Counted from the first letter of the stretch, positions 36,002-44,774 are shown. The stretch is DNA of 46,704 nt from Acidimicrobiia bacterium (GCA_020850945.1 JADZDR010000002.1:1-46704), one strand, 5' to 3'. Translations and numbers: made by a program. Notes: generated by a model from the letters alone, not told the origin.

Positions 36002-37123
36002 TCACTGTGCCCTCACGACGGACGTCGGCGTGGGAGCCTCCACCAGACCGAGTTGCTCGAGCCGGCCGAGGGCGGCGAGAACGGCGACGAGGGGTTGCGA
36101 GGTGAAGCGGGCCACACCGTCCACCGACTCCGGCGTGTAGGGCACGGCCTCGAGCACTGCAACCTCGACCTCGGTCAGGTCGGGGTGGGGCGAGCTCCCG
36201 TCTCCACGTCCTGCTCGCGGGCGGGCAGCAAGGTGTTCGAGGCCGAGAGCGACGAGGACGTCCTCGACGCCGCGGCACACGAGGGCGCCGTCGGCAAGCA
36301 GGGCATTCGTCCCCTCACTGTGCTCCGACCACGGGGGCCCGGGCACAGCCATGACCGGGCAACCGAGCCGCAAGGCATGCGCCGCCGTGGACAGAGAGCC
36401 ACCCCGGGCGGCGGCCTCGACGACCACGACAACCGAGGCAAGACCGGCGATGAGCCTGTTGCGGATCGGGAAACGCCAGCCCGGCGATCCGCACGAGGCA
36501 GGCACATGGCTCACGAGGCCCCCTCCTGTCGCGAGGATCGCCGCCGCGACGTCGCGGTTCGCGGCCGGACCCGGCCGGGCGACTCCACCGGCCAGCACGG
36601 CCACGGTCTGTCCCCCCGCCGACAGCGCCCCCTCGTGCGCCGCCCTGTCTATGCCGAATGCGAGACCGCTCACGACGCAGAGACCCGCTTGCGCGAGGTC
36701 CCGACCGAGGGCGCGGGCGAAGTGGCGCCCACCCGACGAGGCCTTGCGCATCCCGACGACGGACACACACGGCGACCGCGGAAGCTCCCCTCGCACGGAC
36801 AGGACACACGGCCACCCCGCCCCTGCCGTCAGCAGCGACGCGAGGGGTTCGGTCCCCGCGCGGACGAGGTAGCCGTCGCACGCAGCCAGATCCGCGCGCA
36901 TCGTGCCGGCCATGCCGGGCTCCTGTAGTCGCGTTGCCGCCTCCGTGGTCGTCGCCCGCCGCCCGGGGGGGATCATCCCGGCGAGATCGTCGCCTCCGGC
37001 GACGAGGTGGGCGAGGGCAGCTCCCGCCCGCGGCCACCGGCGGGCGAGCTCGGCGAGCGCGGCGAGATTCACGTGCGGAAGCCCTCCGATCCCCAACCAG
37101 AGGATGTCGTCCATGTCCGTCAC
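36002..37123 (-). CDS. dprA: DNA-processing protein DprA
   Basis: 373 residues from a GTG at 37123, which overlaps the comM stop as GTGA and has GGGGAGGG five bases upstream. The Rossmann core is clear: VSVVGMRKASSGGRHFARAL, VVSGLAFGIDRAAHEGAL, TVAVLAGG, FPIRNRLIAGLASVVVVVEAA, and GGSLSTAAHALRLG, followed by VMAVPGP. An N-terminal SAM-like region and a C-terminal winged helix (about 315-365) flank it. DprA loads RecA on incoming single-stranded DNA during natural transformation. It is intact, unlike the neighbouring comM. Confidence 0.96.
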   Translation of the reverse strand: MTDMDDILWLGIGGLPHVNLAALAELARRWPRAGAALAHLVAGGDDLAGMIPPGRRATTTEAATRLQEPGMAGTMRADLAACDGYLVRAGTEPLASLLTAGAGWPCVLSVRGELPRSPCVSVVGMRKASSGGRHFARALGRDLAQAGLCVVSGLAFGIDRAAHEGALSAGGQTVAVLAGGVARPGPAANRDVAAAILATGGGLVSHVPASCGSPGWRFPIRNRLIAGLASVVVVVEAAARGGSLSTAAHALRLGCPVMAVPGPPWSEHSEGTNALLADGALVCRGVEDVLVALGLEHLAARPRAGRGDGSSPHPDLTEVEVAVLEAVPYTPESVDGVARFTSQPLVAVLAALGRLEQLGLVEAPTPTSVVRAQ

Positions 37124-38625
37124 GACCACCCTCCCCTGCCGTCGTCGCCGGCCGGCATCCGCAGGCGCCACGCGAGATGTACGTGTTGCGCCTCGATCCG
37201 CTCCTCACCGTCGAGGTCCGCAATCGTCCTCGCGACCTTCTGGAGCGACGTGAGACCGCGCGAACTCACGGACTCGGCGTGGCTGCGTACGGCCATGGCG
37301 GCATCGGCCGTCAGCCCCACACACGCACGCAACTCGGCACCGTCGAGTCCGGCGTTGAGGTGCGTCGGGCCCTGCCTCTCCTCCTGCCGGCCACGCGCGC
37401 GCACAACCCGCTCTCGCATGCCGGCGGACTGGGCCGTGACCTCGTGGTCCAGGACCCGGTCGGGGTCTTCCACGTTGACCGGGACACAGATGTCGATGCG
37501 GTCCATGAGCGGCCCGCTCATCCTCCGCCGGTAGCGGGCGTGGGCGACGTGGTCGCACGTGCAGGGCCTGCGGGCCGACCCGAGGAAACCGCACGGGCAC
37601 GGGTTGGAGGCGGCAATGAGCATGAAGCGGGCGGGGAAGCGCACGCGGGCGGCACGCCGGCTGATCGTGACCTCACCATCCTGCAGTGGCTGGCGGAGTG
37701 CATCGAGGACGGAAGGTCGGAACTCGCCGAACTCGTCCATGAAGAGGACCCCGCAATGCGCGAGGCTCGCCTCGCCCGGCGTGATGTGGGCACTGCCGCC
37801 ACCCACGAGGGCGTGCACCGAGGCGGAGTGGTGCGGACTCCGGAACGGTCGGGCCCGCATGAGCCCCTTGCCCGTCCCGACGAGTGAGTGCACGAGCGAG
37901 ACCGCGATCGCCTCGTCGGAGCCGAGAGGAGGCAGGATCCCCGGCACGCGCCGGGCGAGCATCGTCTTGCCGATGCCGGGTTCTCACACGAGAAGGCAGT
38001 GGTGCGCGCCGGCGGCAGCGACCTCGAGGGCGAACTTCGCGGTCTCCTGGCCTGCGACCTCACCGAAATCGGCGACGATCGGTTCCGACCCGGGTGCTCC
38101 TGTGATGATGTCCGTGGGGGGAGGCAGCCCGGCGGCGAGGGAGGTCAGGTGTCGCAGTCCGATCACGTCGAGACCGCTGACGGCGCCTGCCTCGACCACG
38201 TTGGCGTGGGGTACGAGAATGCCCTTCACCCCCTCGCGATGGGCGCAGAGCGCGGCCGACAGGACACCGGGCACGGCTCGCACGTCTCCGTCGAGGCCGA
38301 GCTCACCCACCACGAGGTGGGAAGGTGCCCACTCACCTTCGATCTGGCCGTCTGCGAGGAGAATGCCCACGGCGATCGGCAGGTCGAACCACGATCCCTG
38401 CTTGCGGAGTCCGGCCGGGGCGAGATTGACCGTGATCTTCTTCAGGGGCCACGTATAGCCGGACGTGACGATCGCCGCCCGCACGCGTTCCCGTGCCTCG
38501 CGCACGGCCGTGTCGGGCAGGCCGACGAGGGTGAAGCCCGGGACACCGGAGCCGATCTGGATCTCGGCCCTGACCGGATGGCCGTCCACGCCGATCGTGG
38601 CCACCGAACGTACGACAGCGAGCAT
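37120..38625 (-). pseudogene. comM: comM (YifB-type Mg-chelatase-like ATPase) interrupted by an in-frame TGA
   Basis: One frame of 502 codons, from the ATG at 38625 (GGGGGAG upstream) to 37120, is broken only by a TGA at 37986-37984. Before it: the N-terminal domain (VRSVATIGVDGHPVRAEI, FTLVGLPDTAVREARERVRAA, NLAPAGLRKQG, FDLPIAVGIL) up to HHCLLV. After it: EPGIGKTMLARRVPGILPPL, then RPFRSPHHSAS, GVLFMDEFGEF (Walker B), ASNPCPCG and RIDICV to a normal C-terminus. The stop replaces the first glycine of the ATP-binding loop (GGA to TGA, one base). ComM is a branch-migration helicase that aids recombination of transformed DNA. Both halves are otherwise undamaged, so the change is recent or a base-call error. 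Restart at the ATG at 37962 would lose the loop. Confidence 0.93.
37129..37136 (-). promoter_or_regulatory. Ribosome binding site fixing the dprA start
   Basis: GGGGAGGG lies five bases before the GTG at 37123 and inside the last codons of comM. It makes the GTG a better start than the upstream codons and implies translational coupling to comM. Confidence 0.6.
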
Positions 38626-38798
38626 GGCACTCCCCCTTCGCGCAGAGATGCGTGGTCGGGGGAAGTCGCATCCGGGGGAAGCACAGGCCGCAAGGAGCCG
38701 TGTGGGACGCAGCCTACTCCGACGCTGTGACACGTGGCGTGGGACGCGCCCCGTCCCCCGATCGTCCCGTTACGGGACCCGGGCCCGCGTGGCCGCGG

Positions 38799-39599
38799 TC
38801 ACCGTCCCGTGTAGTGCCCGGGCCGACGTTCGAGCCATGCACGCATGGCTTCGCCCACGTCGTCGGTACCGAAACATGTCGCCTGAGCCCGGGCCTCGAA
38901 CTCGAGCGTCTCGTCCATCGTCCACGTGGACGCGCTGTTCAGTCCGTGCTTCATGAGACCGAGGGGCACGGGGGGGAGGGAGGCGAGCTCCGCCGCGTAG
39001 CTCTCGACATGGGAGAGGAGCGTGTCGTCGGGCACCACCTCGAGGACGAGTCCGAGCGCGGCGGCCTCCGCGGCGCTGATCATGCGCCCTGTGTAGGCGA
39101 GGTCCTTCGCCCTCTGGAGGCCGACGAGCCGTGGCAGCAGCCACGTCCCGCCGAAGTCGACGCTGAGGCCGCGTTTCACGAAGATCTCCGTGAACCGCGC
39201 GCTCTCGGCTGCGAAGACGATGTCGCAGCCGAGGGCGAGGTTCATGCCCGCACCCGCGGCCACGCCGTTCACGGCCGCTATCGACGGCTTGGCGAGGTGG
39301 GCGAGGGCGCGGGCGCCGCGGGTGATCTCGCGCATCCACTGCGCCCCCTCGAGCGGGCCGAGCCCGGTCATCTTGCCGTCGGCATCGTCGTCGGTGAGGT
39401 CGGCACCTGCACAGAACGCGTCGCCCGTGCCGCGCACAACGAGCACGCGGTCGTCGTCCCTGTTCGCCACGTCCTCGATGAAACGGGCCAGATCCCGGAA
39501 CATGGCGGAGCTCAAGGCGTTCTTCTTCTCGGGTCGCGCGATCGTGAGGGTCGCGACGCCCGCATCCCGATCGAGTCGGAGGTGCTCCTCGTCCGCCAT
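38799..39599 (-). CDS. Enoyl-CoA hydratase/isomerase, PaaG-like
   Basis: 266 residues from the ATG at 39599 (AGGGG upstream); the open frame extends through the palindrome at 39821 but that part is noise. Crotonase motifs: DAFCAGADLTDDDADG (about 62-77), AAVNGVAAGAGMNLALGCDI (about 110-129). The active-site segment VKRGLSVDFGGTWLLPRLVG carries Asp rather than Glu, as in PaaG-type isomerases of phenylacetate degradation and related short-chain isomerases. No other paa gene is nearby, so the pathway is unknown. It is one of two crotonases in the window and interrupts the yraN-comM order. Confidence 0.92.
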   Translation of the reverse strand: MADEEHLRLDRDAGVATLTIARPEKKNALSSAMFRDLARFIEDVANRDDDRVLVVRGTGDAFCAGADLTDDDADGKMTGLGPLEGAQWMREITRGARALAHLAKPSIAAVNGVAAGAGMNLALGCDIVFAAESARFTEIFVKRGLSVDFGGTWLLPRLVGLQRAKDLAYTGRMISAAEAAALGLVLEVVPDDTLLSHVESYAAELASLPPVPLGLMKHGLNSASTWTMDETLEFEARAQATCFGTDDVGEAMRAWLERRPGHYTGR

Positions 39600-39664
39600 T
39601 CGCCTGCCCCTCTCTCCTGCGTCCCGTGAAGGCTCCACCCCGGTCTGCTGCGCGGGCCGCAAGG

Positions 39665-39670
39665 TAGCAT
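39665..39670 (+). promoter_or_regulatory. -10 box for a leaderless small-protein transcript
   Basis: TAGCAT followed by five bases (CGGCC) and then the ATG at 39676. No ribosome binding site lies between, so transcription probably begins at the start codon. The spacing resembles that before the M16 gene, ispG and ffh. Confidence 0.45.
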
Positions 39671-39675
39671 CGGCC

Positions 39676-39798
39676 ATGGGTTTCGATCCGTATCGTGGCG
39701 CTGACGGGCAGGGCACCCCGAACCGATTCGACATCGTCGTCGCCGCGGTCACCGTCCTCCTCATCTGCGGTTTCGTCGCCTGGGCTCTGTTCTTCTGA
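39676..39798 (+). CDS. 40-residue single-helix membrane protein
   Basis: Short frame: a polar N-terminus (MGFDPYRGADGQGTPNRFD) then one membrane helix, IVVAAVTVLLICGFVAWALF, to the C-terminus. The sharp polar/hydrophobic boundary, the TAGCAT box 5 bp upstream and the position divergent from the crotonase gene support a real gene. The same frame continues upstream without a stop but with no plausible start or similarity. Function unknown; similar tiny membrane proteins act as subunits or regulators of membrane complexes. Confidence 0.6.
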   Translation: MGFDPYRGADGQGTPNRFDIVVAAVTVLLICGFVAWALFF

Positions 39799-39820
39799 GA
39801 CCGGCGCTTCCCAGCCAGCT

Positions 39821-39862
39821 CTGGGTACCTGAGCGGCGATATATCGCCGCTCAGGTACCCAG
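39821..39862. repeat. 42-bp perfect palindrome, copy 1
   Basis: CTGGGTACCTGAGCGGCGAT at 39821-39840 continues through the centre ATAT and returns as its exact reverse complement to 39862. No mismatch occurs over 21 + 21 bases. It lies between the small membrane-protein gene (+) and yraN (-), 22 bp after one stop and 29 bp before the other. An identical 42-bp core is present at 44823-44864. Transcribed, it would fold into a 19-21 bp hairpin; no T-run follows, so a standard terminator is not assured. Confidence 0.97.
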
Positions 39863-39891
39863 ATCGAGGGGATCCGCCCAGAAGGCGTCCC

Positions 39892-40260
39892 TCAGAAGGC
39901 ATCCCGCAGCACGCGCCCCACGACGTCACGGTCGCGCACGAGGACCTCGACCACGTCGAACCGGCACCCCTCGACCCCCGCACCGCGGCCGTGCCGGGAC
40001 AGCCACGCACCTGCCCCGCGGCGAAGTCGGCGCTGTTGCGTCTCCGTCACGGCCTCCGCCGGCAGGCCGAACGCGGTGCTCGAGCGGGTCTTGACCTCGC
40101 AGAAGGCGAGTGTCGGCGGGTCGTCGTCCGTGTCGTAGGCGATCACGTCGATCTCGACGCCGGCGACGACGGTGTTGCGCGACACGATCCGGTAGCCGAG
40201 GCTCTCGAGGAGCTCGCACGCGCAATCCTCGCCGATGCGCCCGATCTCGTGTGCGTCCAC
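39892..40260 (-). CDS. yraN: YraN/UPF0102 family protein
   Basis: 122 residues from a GTG at 40260 (GGAG upstream). The Holliday-junction-resolvase-like fold is indicated by GRIGEDCACELLESLGYRIVSRN (7-29), then EIDVIA with Asp38 and CEVKTR with Glu55 and Lys57, the PD-(D/E)xK pattern of nucleases. The function is unproven in most species; the usual link is to DNA repair or recombination. It precedes a crotonase, comM and dprA, and yraN-comM-dprA is a frequent order. Confidence 0.94.
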   Translation of the reverse strand: MDAHEIGRIGEDCACELLESLGYRIVSRNTVVAGVEIDVIAYDTDDDPPTLAFCEVKTRSSTAFGLPAEAVTETQQRRLRRGAGAWLSRHGRGAGVEGCRFDVVEVLVRDRDVVGRVLRDAF

Positions 40261-40306
40261 CGTGCTCCACCCGGATTCGACTCACCTCAGGGTCGCCGCG
40301 ATCGGG

Positions 40307-40603
40307 TCAGTAGTCCTTGCTGCCCAGCTCCTCGACGTTCACGTCGCGGAAGGTGACGACCCGTACCTTCTGCACGAACCGGGCGGGACGGTACATGTCC
40401 CAAACCCACGCATCCTCGAGGAGCAACTCGAAATAGACGCGGCCGTCGGCGTTGCGGATCTGCATGTCGACCTCGTTCGCGAGGTAGAAGCGACGCTCGG
40501 TCTCGACGACGTACCGGAACATGGGGAGTACGTCGCGGTACTCCTTGTAGAGCTTCAGCTCGATCTCGGTCTCGTACTGTTCGAGTTCCTCTTCGGCACT
40601 CAC
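40307..40603 (-). CDS. DUF2469 protein
   Basis: 98 residues from a GTG at 40603 with AAGGAG five bases upstream; longer versions of the frame read into lepB. Features: an acidic N-terminus (SAEEELEQYETEIELKLYKEYRDVL), then VETERRFYLANEVDMQ and VYFELLLEDAWVWDMYRPARF. The family is nearly restricted to Actinomycetota and typically lies between lepB and yraN, as here. No biochemical role is established. Confidence 0.93.
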   Translation of the reverse strand: MSAEEELEQYETEIELKLYKEYRDVLPMFRYVVETERRFYLANEVDMQIRNADGRVYFELLLEDAWVWDMYRPARFVQKVRVVTFRDVNVEELGSKDY

Positions 40604-40628
40604 CGCGTCTCCTTGCCCGGCGCGAAGC

Positions 40629-41477
40629 CTACCCTGCACCGGGGACACACCGTTCCGCAGCTCGCGGAAGGCCGGGGGCGCCGCTGCCGGGCCCGCGCAG
40701 GGCGCCGAACCGGGAAGGCGGCCAGACCCGCACGAAGGCCTTGCCGACCACCGCATCAAGGTCGACGAAGGCGCCATTCGCCTCGCGACGCGAGTCGAGC
40801 GAGTTGTTACGGTGATCGCCCAACACGAAGTACTTGCCGGCGGGCACGACGACGGGGCCGTACGGCACAAGAGGGTCATGGCCATCCGTGAACACGTACG
40901 GCTCCTCGAGCGGGTTTCCGTTCACGACGGCGATGCTCCTCTCGTCGTCGCCGGCGCCGACGGCTCTCACCTCGACCGTCTCCCCCGGTAGGGCGACGAC
41001 ACGCTTGATCAGATCCTCGGGCCGGCCTGCCCCACCGAGCCAGGGGACCGCCTCGCGCAGGGAGCGGCCGACCTGGATGAACACGGACGCGCTCGGCACA
41101 TCCTCGCCCCCGGCCTCCCAGTTACGAAACACGATCACATCGCCCCGGGCCGGCTCCCCGACGACATATGCGAGCCTGTTCACGAGGACGCGGTCATTGC
41201 AGAGGAGAGTCGTCTCCATCGAACCGGACGGGATGTAGAAGGCCTGGACGACGAAGGCCTTCACGAGGACCACGAGGACCAGGCCTACGAAGAGGAACAG
41301 CGGCAACTCGCGCAGGAACGACCTGCGTCGTCTGTGCTTGCCCGCATACCGGCCCCGGGAGGATGGGCCTGCCTGATCCCCGTCGGTGTCGTCGACCTCG
41401 ATCCGGGTGGGTTCCTCGGAGATGAACGGGGTGGAGTCGGACCCTGCGGCCAGGGTCGGCTCGACCTCCGTGGTCAA
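40629..41477 (-). CDS. lepB: Signal peptidase I, first of two
   Basis: 282 residues from a TTG at 41477 that overlaps the rplS stop (TTGA). About 52 disordered residues precede one membrane helix (about 57-78). The catalytic Ser86 is in IPSGSME and the Lys158 base in [13 protein letters not shown]; box E is [11 protein letters not shown] (about 229-239). The enzyme removes signal peptides on the outer face of the cytoplasmic membrane. It shares a 44-bp identical stretch with the second lepB, so the two are duplicates on either side of rplS. The last 25 residues, Gly/Pro-rich, differ between them. Confidence 0.96.
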   Translation of the reverse strand: MTTEVEPTLAAGSDSTPFISEEPTRIEVDDTDGDQAGPSSRGRYAGKHRRRRSFLRELPLFLFVGLVLVVLVKAFVVQAFYIPSGSMETTLLCNDRVLVNRLAYVVGEPARGDVIVFRNWEAGGEDVPSASVFIQVGRSLREAVPWLGGAGRPEDLIKRVVALPGETVEVRAVGAGDDERSIAVVNGNPLEEPYVFTDGHDPLVPYGPVVVPAGKYFVLGDHRNNSLDSRREANGAFVDLDAVVGKAFVRVWPPSRFGALRGPGSGAPGLPRAAERCVPGAG

Positions 41478-41812
41478 CGCTTCTCTTTGACCTTGGCGGC
41501 CTTTCCCACGCGGTCACGCAGGTAGTAGAGCTTCGCGCGACGCACGTCACCCTTCGTGATGACCTCGATCTTGTCGACGGTGGGTGAGTGGAGAGGGAAC
41601 GTGCGCTCGACACCGACACCGAAGGAGACCTTGCGCCCCGTGAACGTGGCGCGGACACCCGAACCCTGTCGCTTCACCACGACACCCTGGAAGACCTGGA
41701 TACGCTCGCGTCCACCCTCGGACACCTTGACGTGGACTTTGAGCGTGTCACCGGGTGCGAATGCAGGGACGTCTCGGAGATGCTGCTGATCGACGATGTC
41801 GGTCGGGTTCAC
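41474..41812 (-). CDS. rplS: 50S ribosomal protein L19
   Basis: 112 residues from a GTG with AGGAG upstream. Family signatures: [15 protein letters not shown] (16-30), [16 protein letters not shown], and [19 protein letters not shown], then [21 protein letters not shown]19 sits at the subunit interface. It is flanked by two lepB genes and belongs to the rpsP-rimM-trmD-rplS set. Confidence 0.98.
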   Translation of the reverse strand: MNPTDIVDQQHLRDVPAFAPGDTLKVHVKVSEGGRERIQVFQGVVVKRQGSGVRATFTGRKVSFGVGVERTFPLHSPTVDKIEVITKGDVRRAKLYYLRDRVGKAAKVKEKR

Positions 41813-41913
41813 CTGGGCTCCTGGGGCAGGGCGAAGAGCGAGTGTACCAGCCGCTGTGGAGATCGTCTCTATCCACTTCCTGCGTCGCTGCGGTCGCCGT
41901 CCACCCCTGAACT

Positions 41914-42747
41914 TCAGTCCGCCTTGAACGTCATGCCGTTGCAGAGCCGGGCCTCGGGTTCGTCGGGGGGGCCGCCGAGCCCGCCGAAGCGCGAGACGGG
42001 CCAGAAGCGCACGAACGCCCGCCCGACTATCGCATCCTCGTCGACGAACAGGCCGTCGCCCTCCTGGCGGGAGTCGGCCGAGTTGTTCCTGTGGTCACCC
42101 ATCACGAAGTAGTGGCCCGGGGGCACGGTAACCGGCCCGAAGTCGCGGCGACCATCGTCTCCGTCGACGAAGACGTAGGGCTCGTCGAGGGCCTTTCCGT
42201 TCACGATCGCCCGCGAGTTCTCGACCTCGACCGTGTCGCCCGGCAGGCCGATGACGCGCTTGATGAGGTCCTCGTCGCCCCCGCTGCCGAAGCCCGCCCC
42301 CTCGCGCAAGGCCATCGCGATGTTGCGGGGAAAGGGAGTCGGCTCGACGTTCTCACGCGTGCCTCCTTGCGGGTCCCGCCAGTTGCGAAAGACGATCACG
42401 TCCTTGCGGGACGGGCCACCGCCGACGTAGGCAAGGCGGTTCACGAGCACACGGTCGTTGCAGAGGAGAGTCGTCTCCATCGAACCGGACGGGATGTAGA
42501 ACGTCTGCACGAGAAAGCCCTTCACGAGCATCACGACGAGGAAGCCGATCCCCGCCATGAGGAGGAGCTCCCCCAGGAAGGACCGCTGCTTCGATGGCTT
42601 CTTGTCCTTGCGTCCGCCTTTCCGCTCACCTTCGGACAACAACGCGGTGGCCTCGGCGTCCGCGAAACCCCCGCTTCCGCCACCGGCAGCCGGGGCCGGG
42701 CGCGGAAGCGGGTCCTCAGCGGTGCTGTCTCGCGTGTGCTTCGCCAC
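41914..42747 (-). CDS. lepB: Signal peptidase I, second of two
   Basis: 277 residues from a GTG at 42747. A disordered Gly/Lys-rich N-terminus of about 55 residues leads to one membrane helix (about 59-82). Catalytic Ser89 is in IPSGSME and Lys163 in [24 protein letters not shown] is box E. The C-terminus carries a Cys (RLCNGMTF). Having two paralogues suggests differing substrates. A TACGAT sequence 34-39 bp upstream of the start may serve as a -10; no clear ribosome binding site is seen. Confidence 0.96.
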   Translation of the reverse strand: MAKHTRDSTAEDPLPRPAPAAGGGSGGFADAEATALLSEGERKGGRKDKKPSKQRSFLGELLLMAGIGFLVVMLVKGFLVQTFYIPSGSMETTLLCNDRVLVNRLAYVGGGPSRKDVIVFRNWRDPQGGTRENVEPTPFPRNIAMALREGAGFGSGGDEDLIKRVIGLPGDTVEVENSRAIVNGKALDEPYVFVDGDDGRRDFGPVTVPPGHYFVMGDHRNNSADSRQEGDGLFVDEDAIVGRAFVRFWPVSRFGGLGGPPDEPEARLCNGMTFKAD

Positions 42748-42817
42748 AGGGGTACCCGGGAATCGCGGAAGGTCCGAACGATCGTATCAGCGGTAGCGGC
42801 CCCGGCTTCCGTCGACC

Positions 42818-43501
42818 TCATTCCCTGTCGGCGTCCGTCCCGAGGAGGTCGGGCCGGTGTCGCGCGGTACGGCGCAGGGACTCCTCCCGGCGCCACGCCT
42901 CGATGCGGGCGTGGTCACCGCTGCGCAGTACCTCCGGCACGGCGTGCCCCTCCCACACCGCGGGACGCGTGTAGCAGGGGGCCTCGAGGAGGCCGGCCAC
43001 GTGGGATTCGACTGTTGCGGACTCGGCATTGCCCATCACGCCGGGCAGGAGGCGTGTCACGCCCTCGATCACGACAAGGGCAGCCACCTCGCCACCGGCT
43101 ATCACGTAGTCACCTATCGACACAGCCTCGAACCGCCTCGCGTCGAGGACACGCTGATCGATGCCCTCGTAGCGGCCGCAGAGGAGGGTGATCTCCTCCT
43201 CGGCCGCGAGCTCTGCAAGCAAGGTGTGATCGAGACGCCGGCCCCACGGCGCGAGCACGAGGCGGCGCGCGGACGTCGGGGTCGTGTCGACGGCGGCGGC
43301 GACGACGTCCGCACGCAGGACCATGCCCGGTCCCCCACCGAAGATCTCGTCGTCGACCTGGTGATAGGCACCGCGGCCGAACACGCGCAGGTCGACGGGG
43401 ACGACGTCGACGATCCCCCGTTCTACGGCCCGACCGAGCAGGGCGGTGCGACTGTGGGCCGTGACGAGTTCGGGGAAGAGCGTGATGACGCAAATGCGCA
43501 T
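42818..43501 (-). CDS. trmD: tRNA (guanine-37-N1)-methyltransferase
   Basis: 227 residues from the ATG at 43501 (GGAGTG upstream); the upstream frame reads rimM out of frame. SPOUT knot: LLCGRYEGIDQRVLD, SIGDYVIAGGEVAALVVIEGV and the LLPGVMGN loop. N-terminal ICVITLFPELV and FGGGPGMVLR are also diagnostic. It places m1G37 next to the anticodon and prevents +1 frameshifts. It follows rimM by 4 bp. Confidence 0.98.
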   Translation of the reverse strand: MRICVITLFPELVTAHSRTALLGRAVERGIVDVVPVDLRVFGRGAYHQVDDEIFGGGPGMVLRADVVAAAVDTTPTSARRLVLAPWGRRLDHTLLAELAAEEEITLLCGRYEGIDQRVLDARRFEAVSIGDYVIAGGEVAALVVIEGVTRLLPGVMGNAESATVESHVAGLLEAPCYTRPAVWEGHAVPEVLRSGDHARIEAWRREESLRRTARHRPDLLGTDADRE

Positions 43502-43505
43502 CGGG

Positions 43506-44018
43506 TCACTCCGGGACGAGGCCGGGTATGGGCCGGGCCACGATCTCCGTCGCACCGGGGGTGAGCGGATCGAGGAAGGCCGACACCATCGGGATCTGGA
43601 ACTCCCGATCCTCGGGGTCGCGAACGACGAGGATGTCGTGGGCCGGGTTCGCCAGGACGGCGGCCACGACGCCGAGCTGCGTGCCGTCCGGACGCCGCAC
43701 GGGCAGGCCTTCGAGGTCGACTGCCCAAACCGATCCGACCGGGGGTTCACCCGCGTCCTCACGCCTGATGTGGAGCGAACGACGTCTCAGCGCCTCGGCC
43801 CCGGAGCGGTCGGACACACCGGTGAAAGCCACGAGCAGCTTGCCCTTGTACGGGGTCGCGTGCCGGATCTCGAGCTCGGTACCGTCATCGAGGAGGACAG
43901 TCCGTCCCACCTCGAAGCGGGGCTGGTCTGTGAGGGCAGAGACGATGACGCTGCCGTGGATCCCGTGTGCCCGGACCACCCGGCCGATCACGAGTGTGCC
44001 CGCGGGCGGGTCCGGCAC
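43506..44018 (-). CDS. rimM: 16S rRNA processing protein RimM
   Basis: 170 residues from a GTG at 44018, seven bases after the khpA stop; an upstream ATG at 44069 would overlap khpA by 44 bp and add 17 residues. The N-terminal barrel has VIGRVVRAHGIHGSVIVSALTD, the linker ALRRRSLHIRRED, and the C-terminal PRC-barrel GSVWAVDLEGLPV and AHDILVVRDP, ending in the family's FLDPLTPGATEIVARPIPGLV (cited in part). RimM helps mature the 30S head and binds S19. Confidence 0.95.
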   Translation of the reverse strand: MPDPPAGTLVIGRVVRAHGIHGSVIVSALTDQPRFEVGRTVLLDDGTELEIRHATPYKGKLLVAFTGVSDRSGAEALRRRSLHIRREDAGEPPVGSVWAVDLEGLPVRRPDGTQLGVVAAVLANPAHDILVVRDPEDREFQIPMVSAFLDPLTPGATEIVARPIPGLVPE

Positions 44019-44025
44019 CGTAGGC

Positions 44026-44430
44026 CTAGTCGTCGATCTCGACGGTCGCGCTGTAGCCGTCCCGACCACCGGCTGCCTTCACGAGCGTGCGCAGGGCGGT
44101 CGCGACCCTGCCTCGCTTGCCGATGATCTTGCCCATGTCCTCCTGGGCGACGGAGACGTGGAGTGTGAGGCGGCTTCCGTTCTCGTCCGGTTCGATCTCG
44201 ACGGCATCCTCGTCGTCGACGATCGCCCGGATGCAGACGTCGAGGACACGCTCGGCACACGTGACGTCGTCGAACTCCTCGTCGTCGTCCTCGTAGTCGT
44301 CTTCTTCGGTGCCGCCGGCTGTGTCAGCGGCTGTGTCCGCGGGCGTGTCCGCGGCGGCGTCGAGGTCGTCGTCCTCGGCCGCGTCGCCGGAATCCTCGTC
44401 GGCGCCGATGGTCCGTACGTCGTCAGTCAT
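44026..44430 (-). CDS. khpA: KH-domain RNA-binding protein KhpA with acidic N-terminus
   Basis: 134 residues from the ATG at 44430, which lies within the rpsP stop region (8-bp overlap). The C-terminal 75 residues are a complete KhpA/YlqC protein: the KH loop GKIIGKRGR (100-108) in [20 protein letters not shown], preceded by [18 protein letters not shown]. The first 55 residues are Asp/Glu/Ala-rich and disordered, unlike the usual 75-80-residue form. KhpA binds many RNAs with KhpB and affects cell elongation in streptococci. The rpsP-khpA-rimM-trmD order is standard. Confidence 0.94.
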   Translation of the reverse strand: MTDDVRTIGADEDSGDAAEDDDLDAAADTPADTAADTAGGTEEDDYEDDDEEFDDVTCAERVLDVCIRAIVDDEDAVEIEPDENGSRLTLHVSVAQEDMGKIIGKRGRVATALRTLVKAAGGRDGYSATVEIDD

Positions 44431-44698
44431 CGGATCCCGGACCACCTTCGAACTCGGCCATGGCACCGCTGATCTCGAGGAGTTTGGCGACGGCCGCGGT
44501 CGGTTGCGCTCCGGTGCGGAGCCACTTCAGGGCCTTCTCGTTGTCGACGACGATCGTCGAGGGGTCGGTCCGCGGGTTGTAGTGGCCGAGGATCTCGAGG
44601 AAGCGGCCGTCTCGGGGAGCACGGGAGTCGGCCGCCACGATCCGATAGGACGGCTGCTTTCTCTTGCCGGTTCGCGTGAGGCGGATCTTTACCGCCAT
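44423..44698 (-). CDS. rpsP: 30S ribosomal protein S16
   Basis: 91 residues from the ATG at 44698, preceded by [26 protein letters not shown] is the family's N-terminus; [20 protein letters not shown] and [19 protein letters not shown] follow. S16 is needed for early 30S assembly. A TAGAGT box 77-82 bp upstream may be its promoter. Confidence 0.98.
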   Translation of the reverse strand: MAVKIRLTRTGKRKQPSYRIVAADSRAPRDGRFLEILGHYNPRTDPSTIVVDNEKALKWLRTGAQPTAAVAKLLEISGAMAEFEGGPGSDD

Positions 44699-44774
44699 GT
44701 GGTCACTCCTTGGTGAGAGCGGGACAGGAATACGCCGGGGCGCCGGAGGCGGTTGGCACCCACGTCGGTGCCGA

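Noticed and set aside
37984-37986. TGA in comM read as selenocysteine or glycine
   Set aside because: No Sec-insertion hairpin or related gene was seen, a Walker A glycine is not a known Sec site, and TGA ends many other genes here, which excludes a genome-wide reassignment.
38799-40010. Longer crotonase start extending through the palindrome
   Set aside because: The extra 137 residues cross the 42-bp palindrome, yraN DNA and the small-protein gene and have no similarity to the family. The ATG at 39599 has a ribosome binding site.
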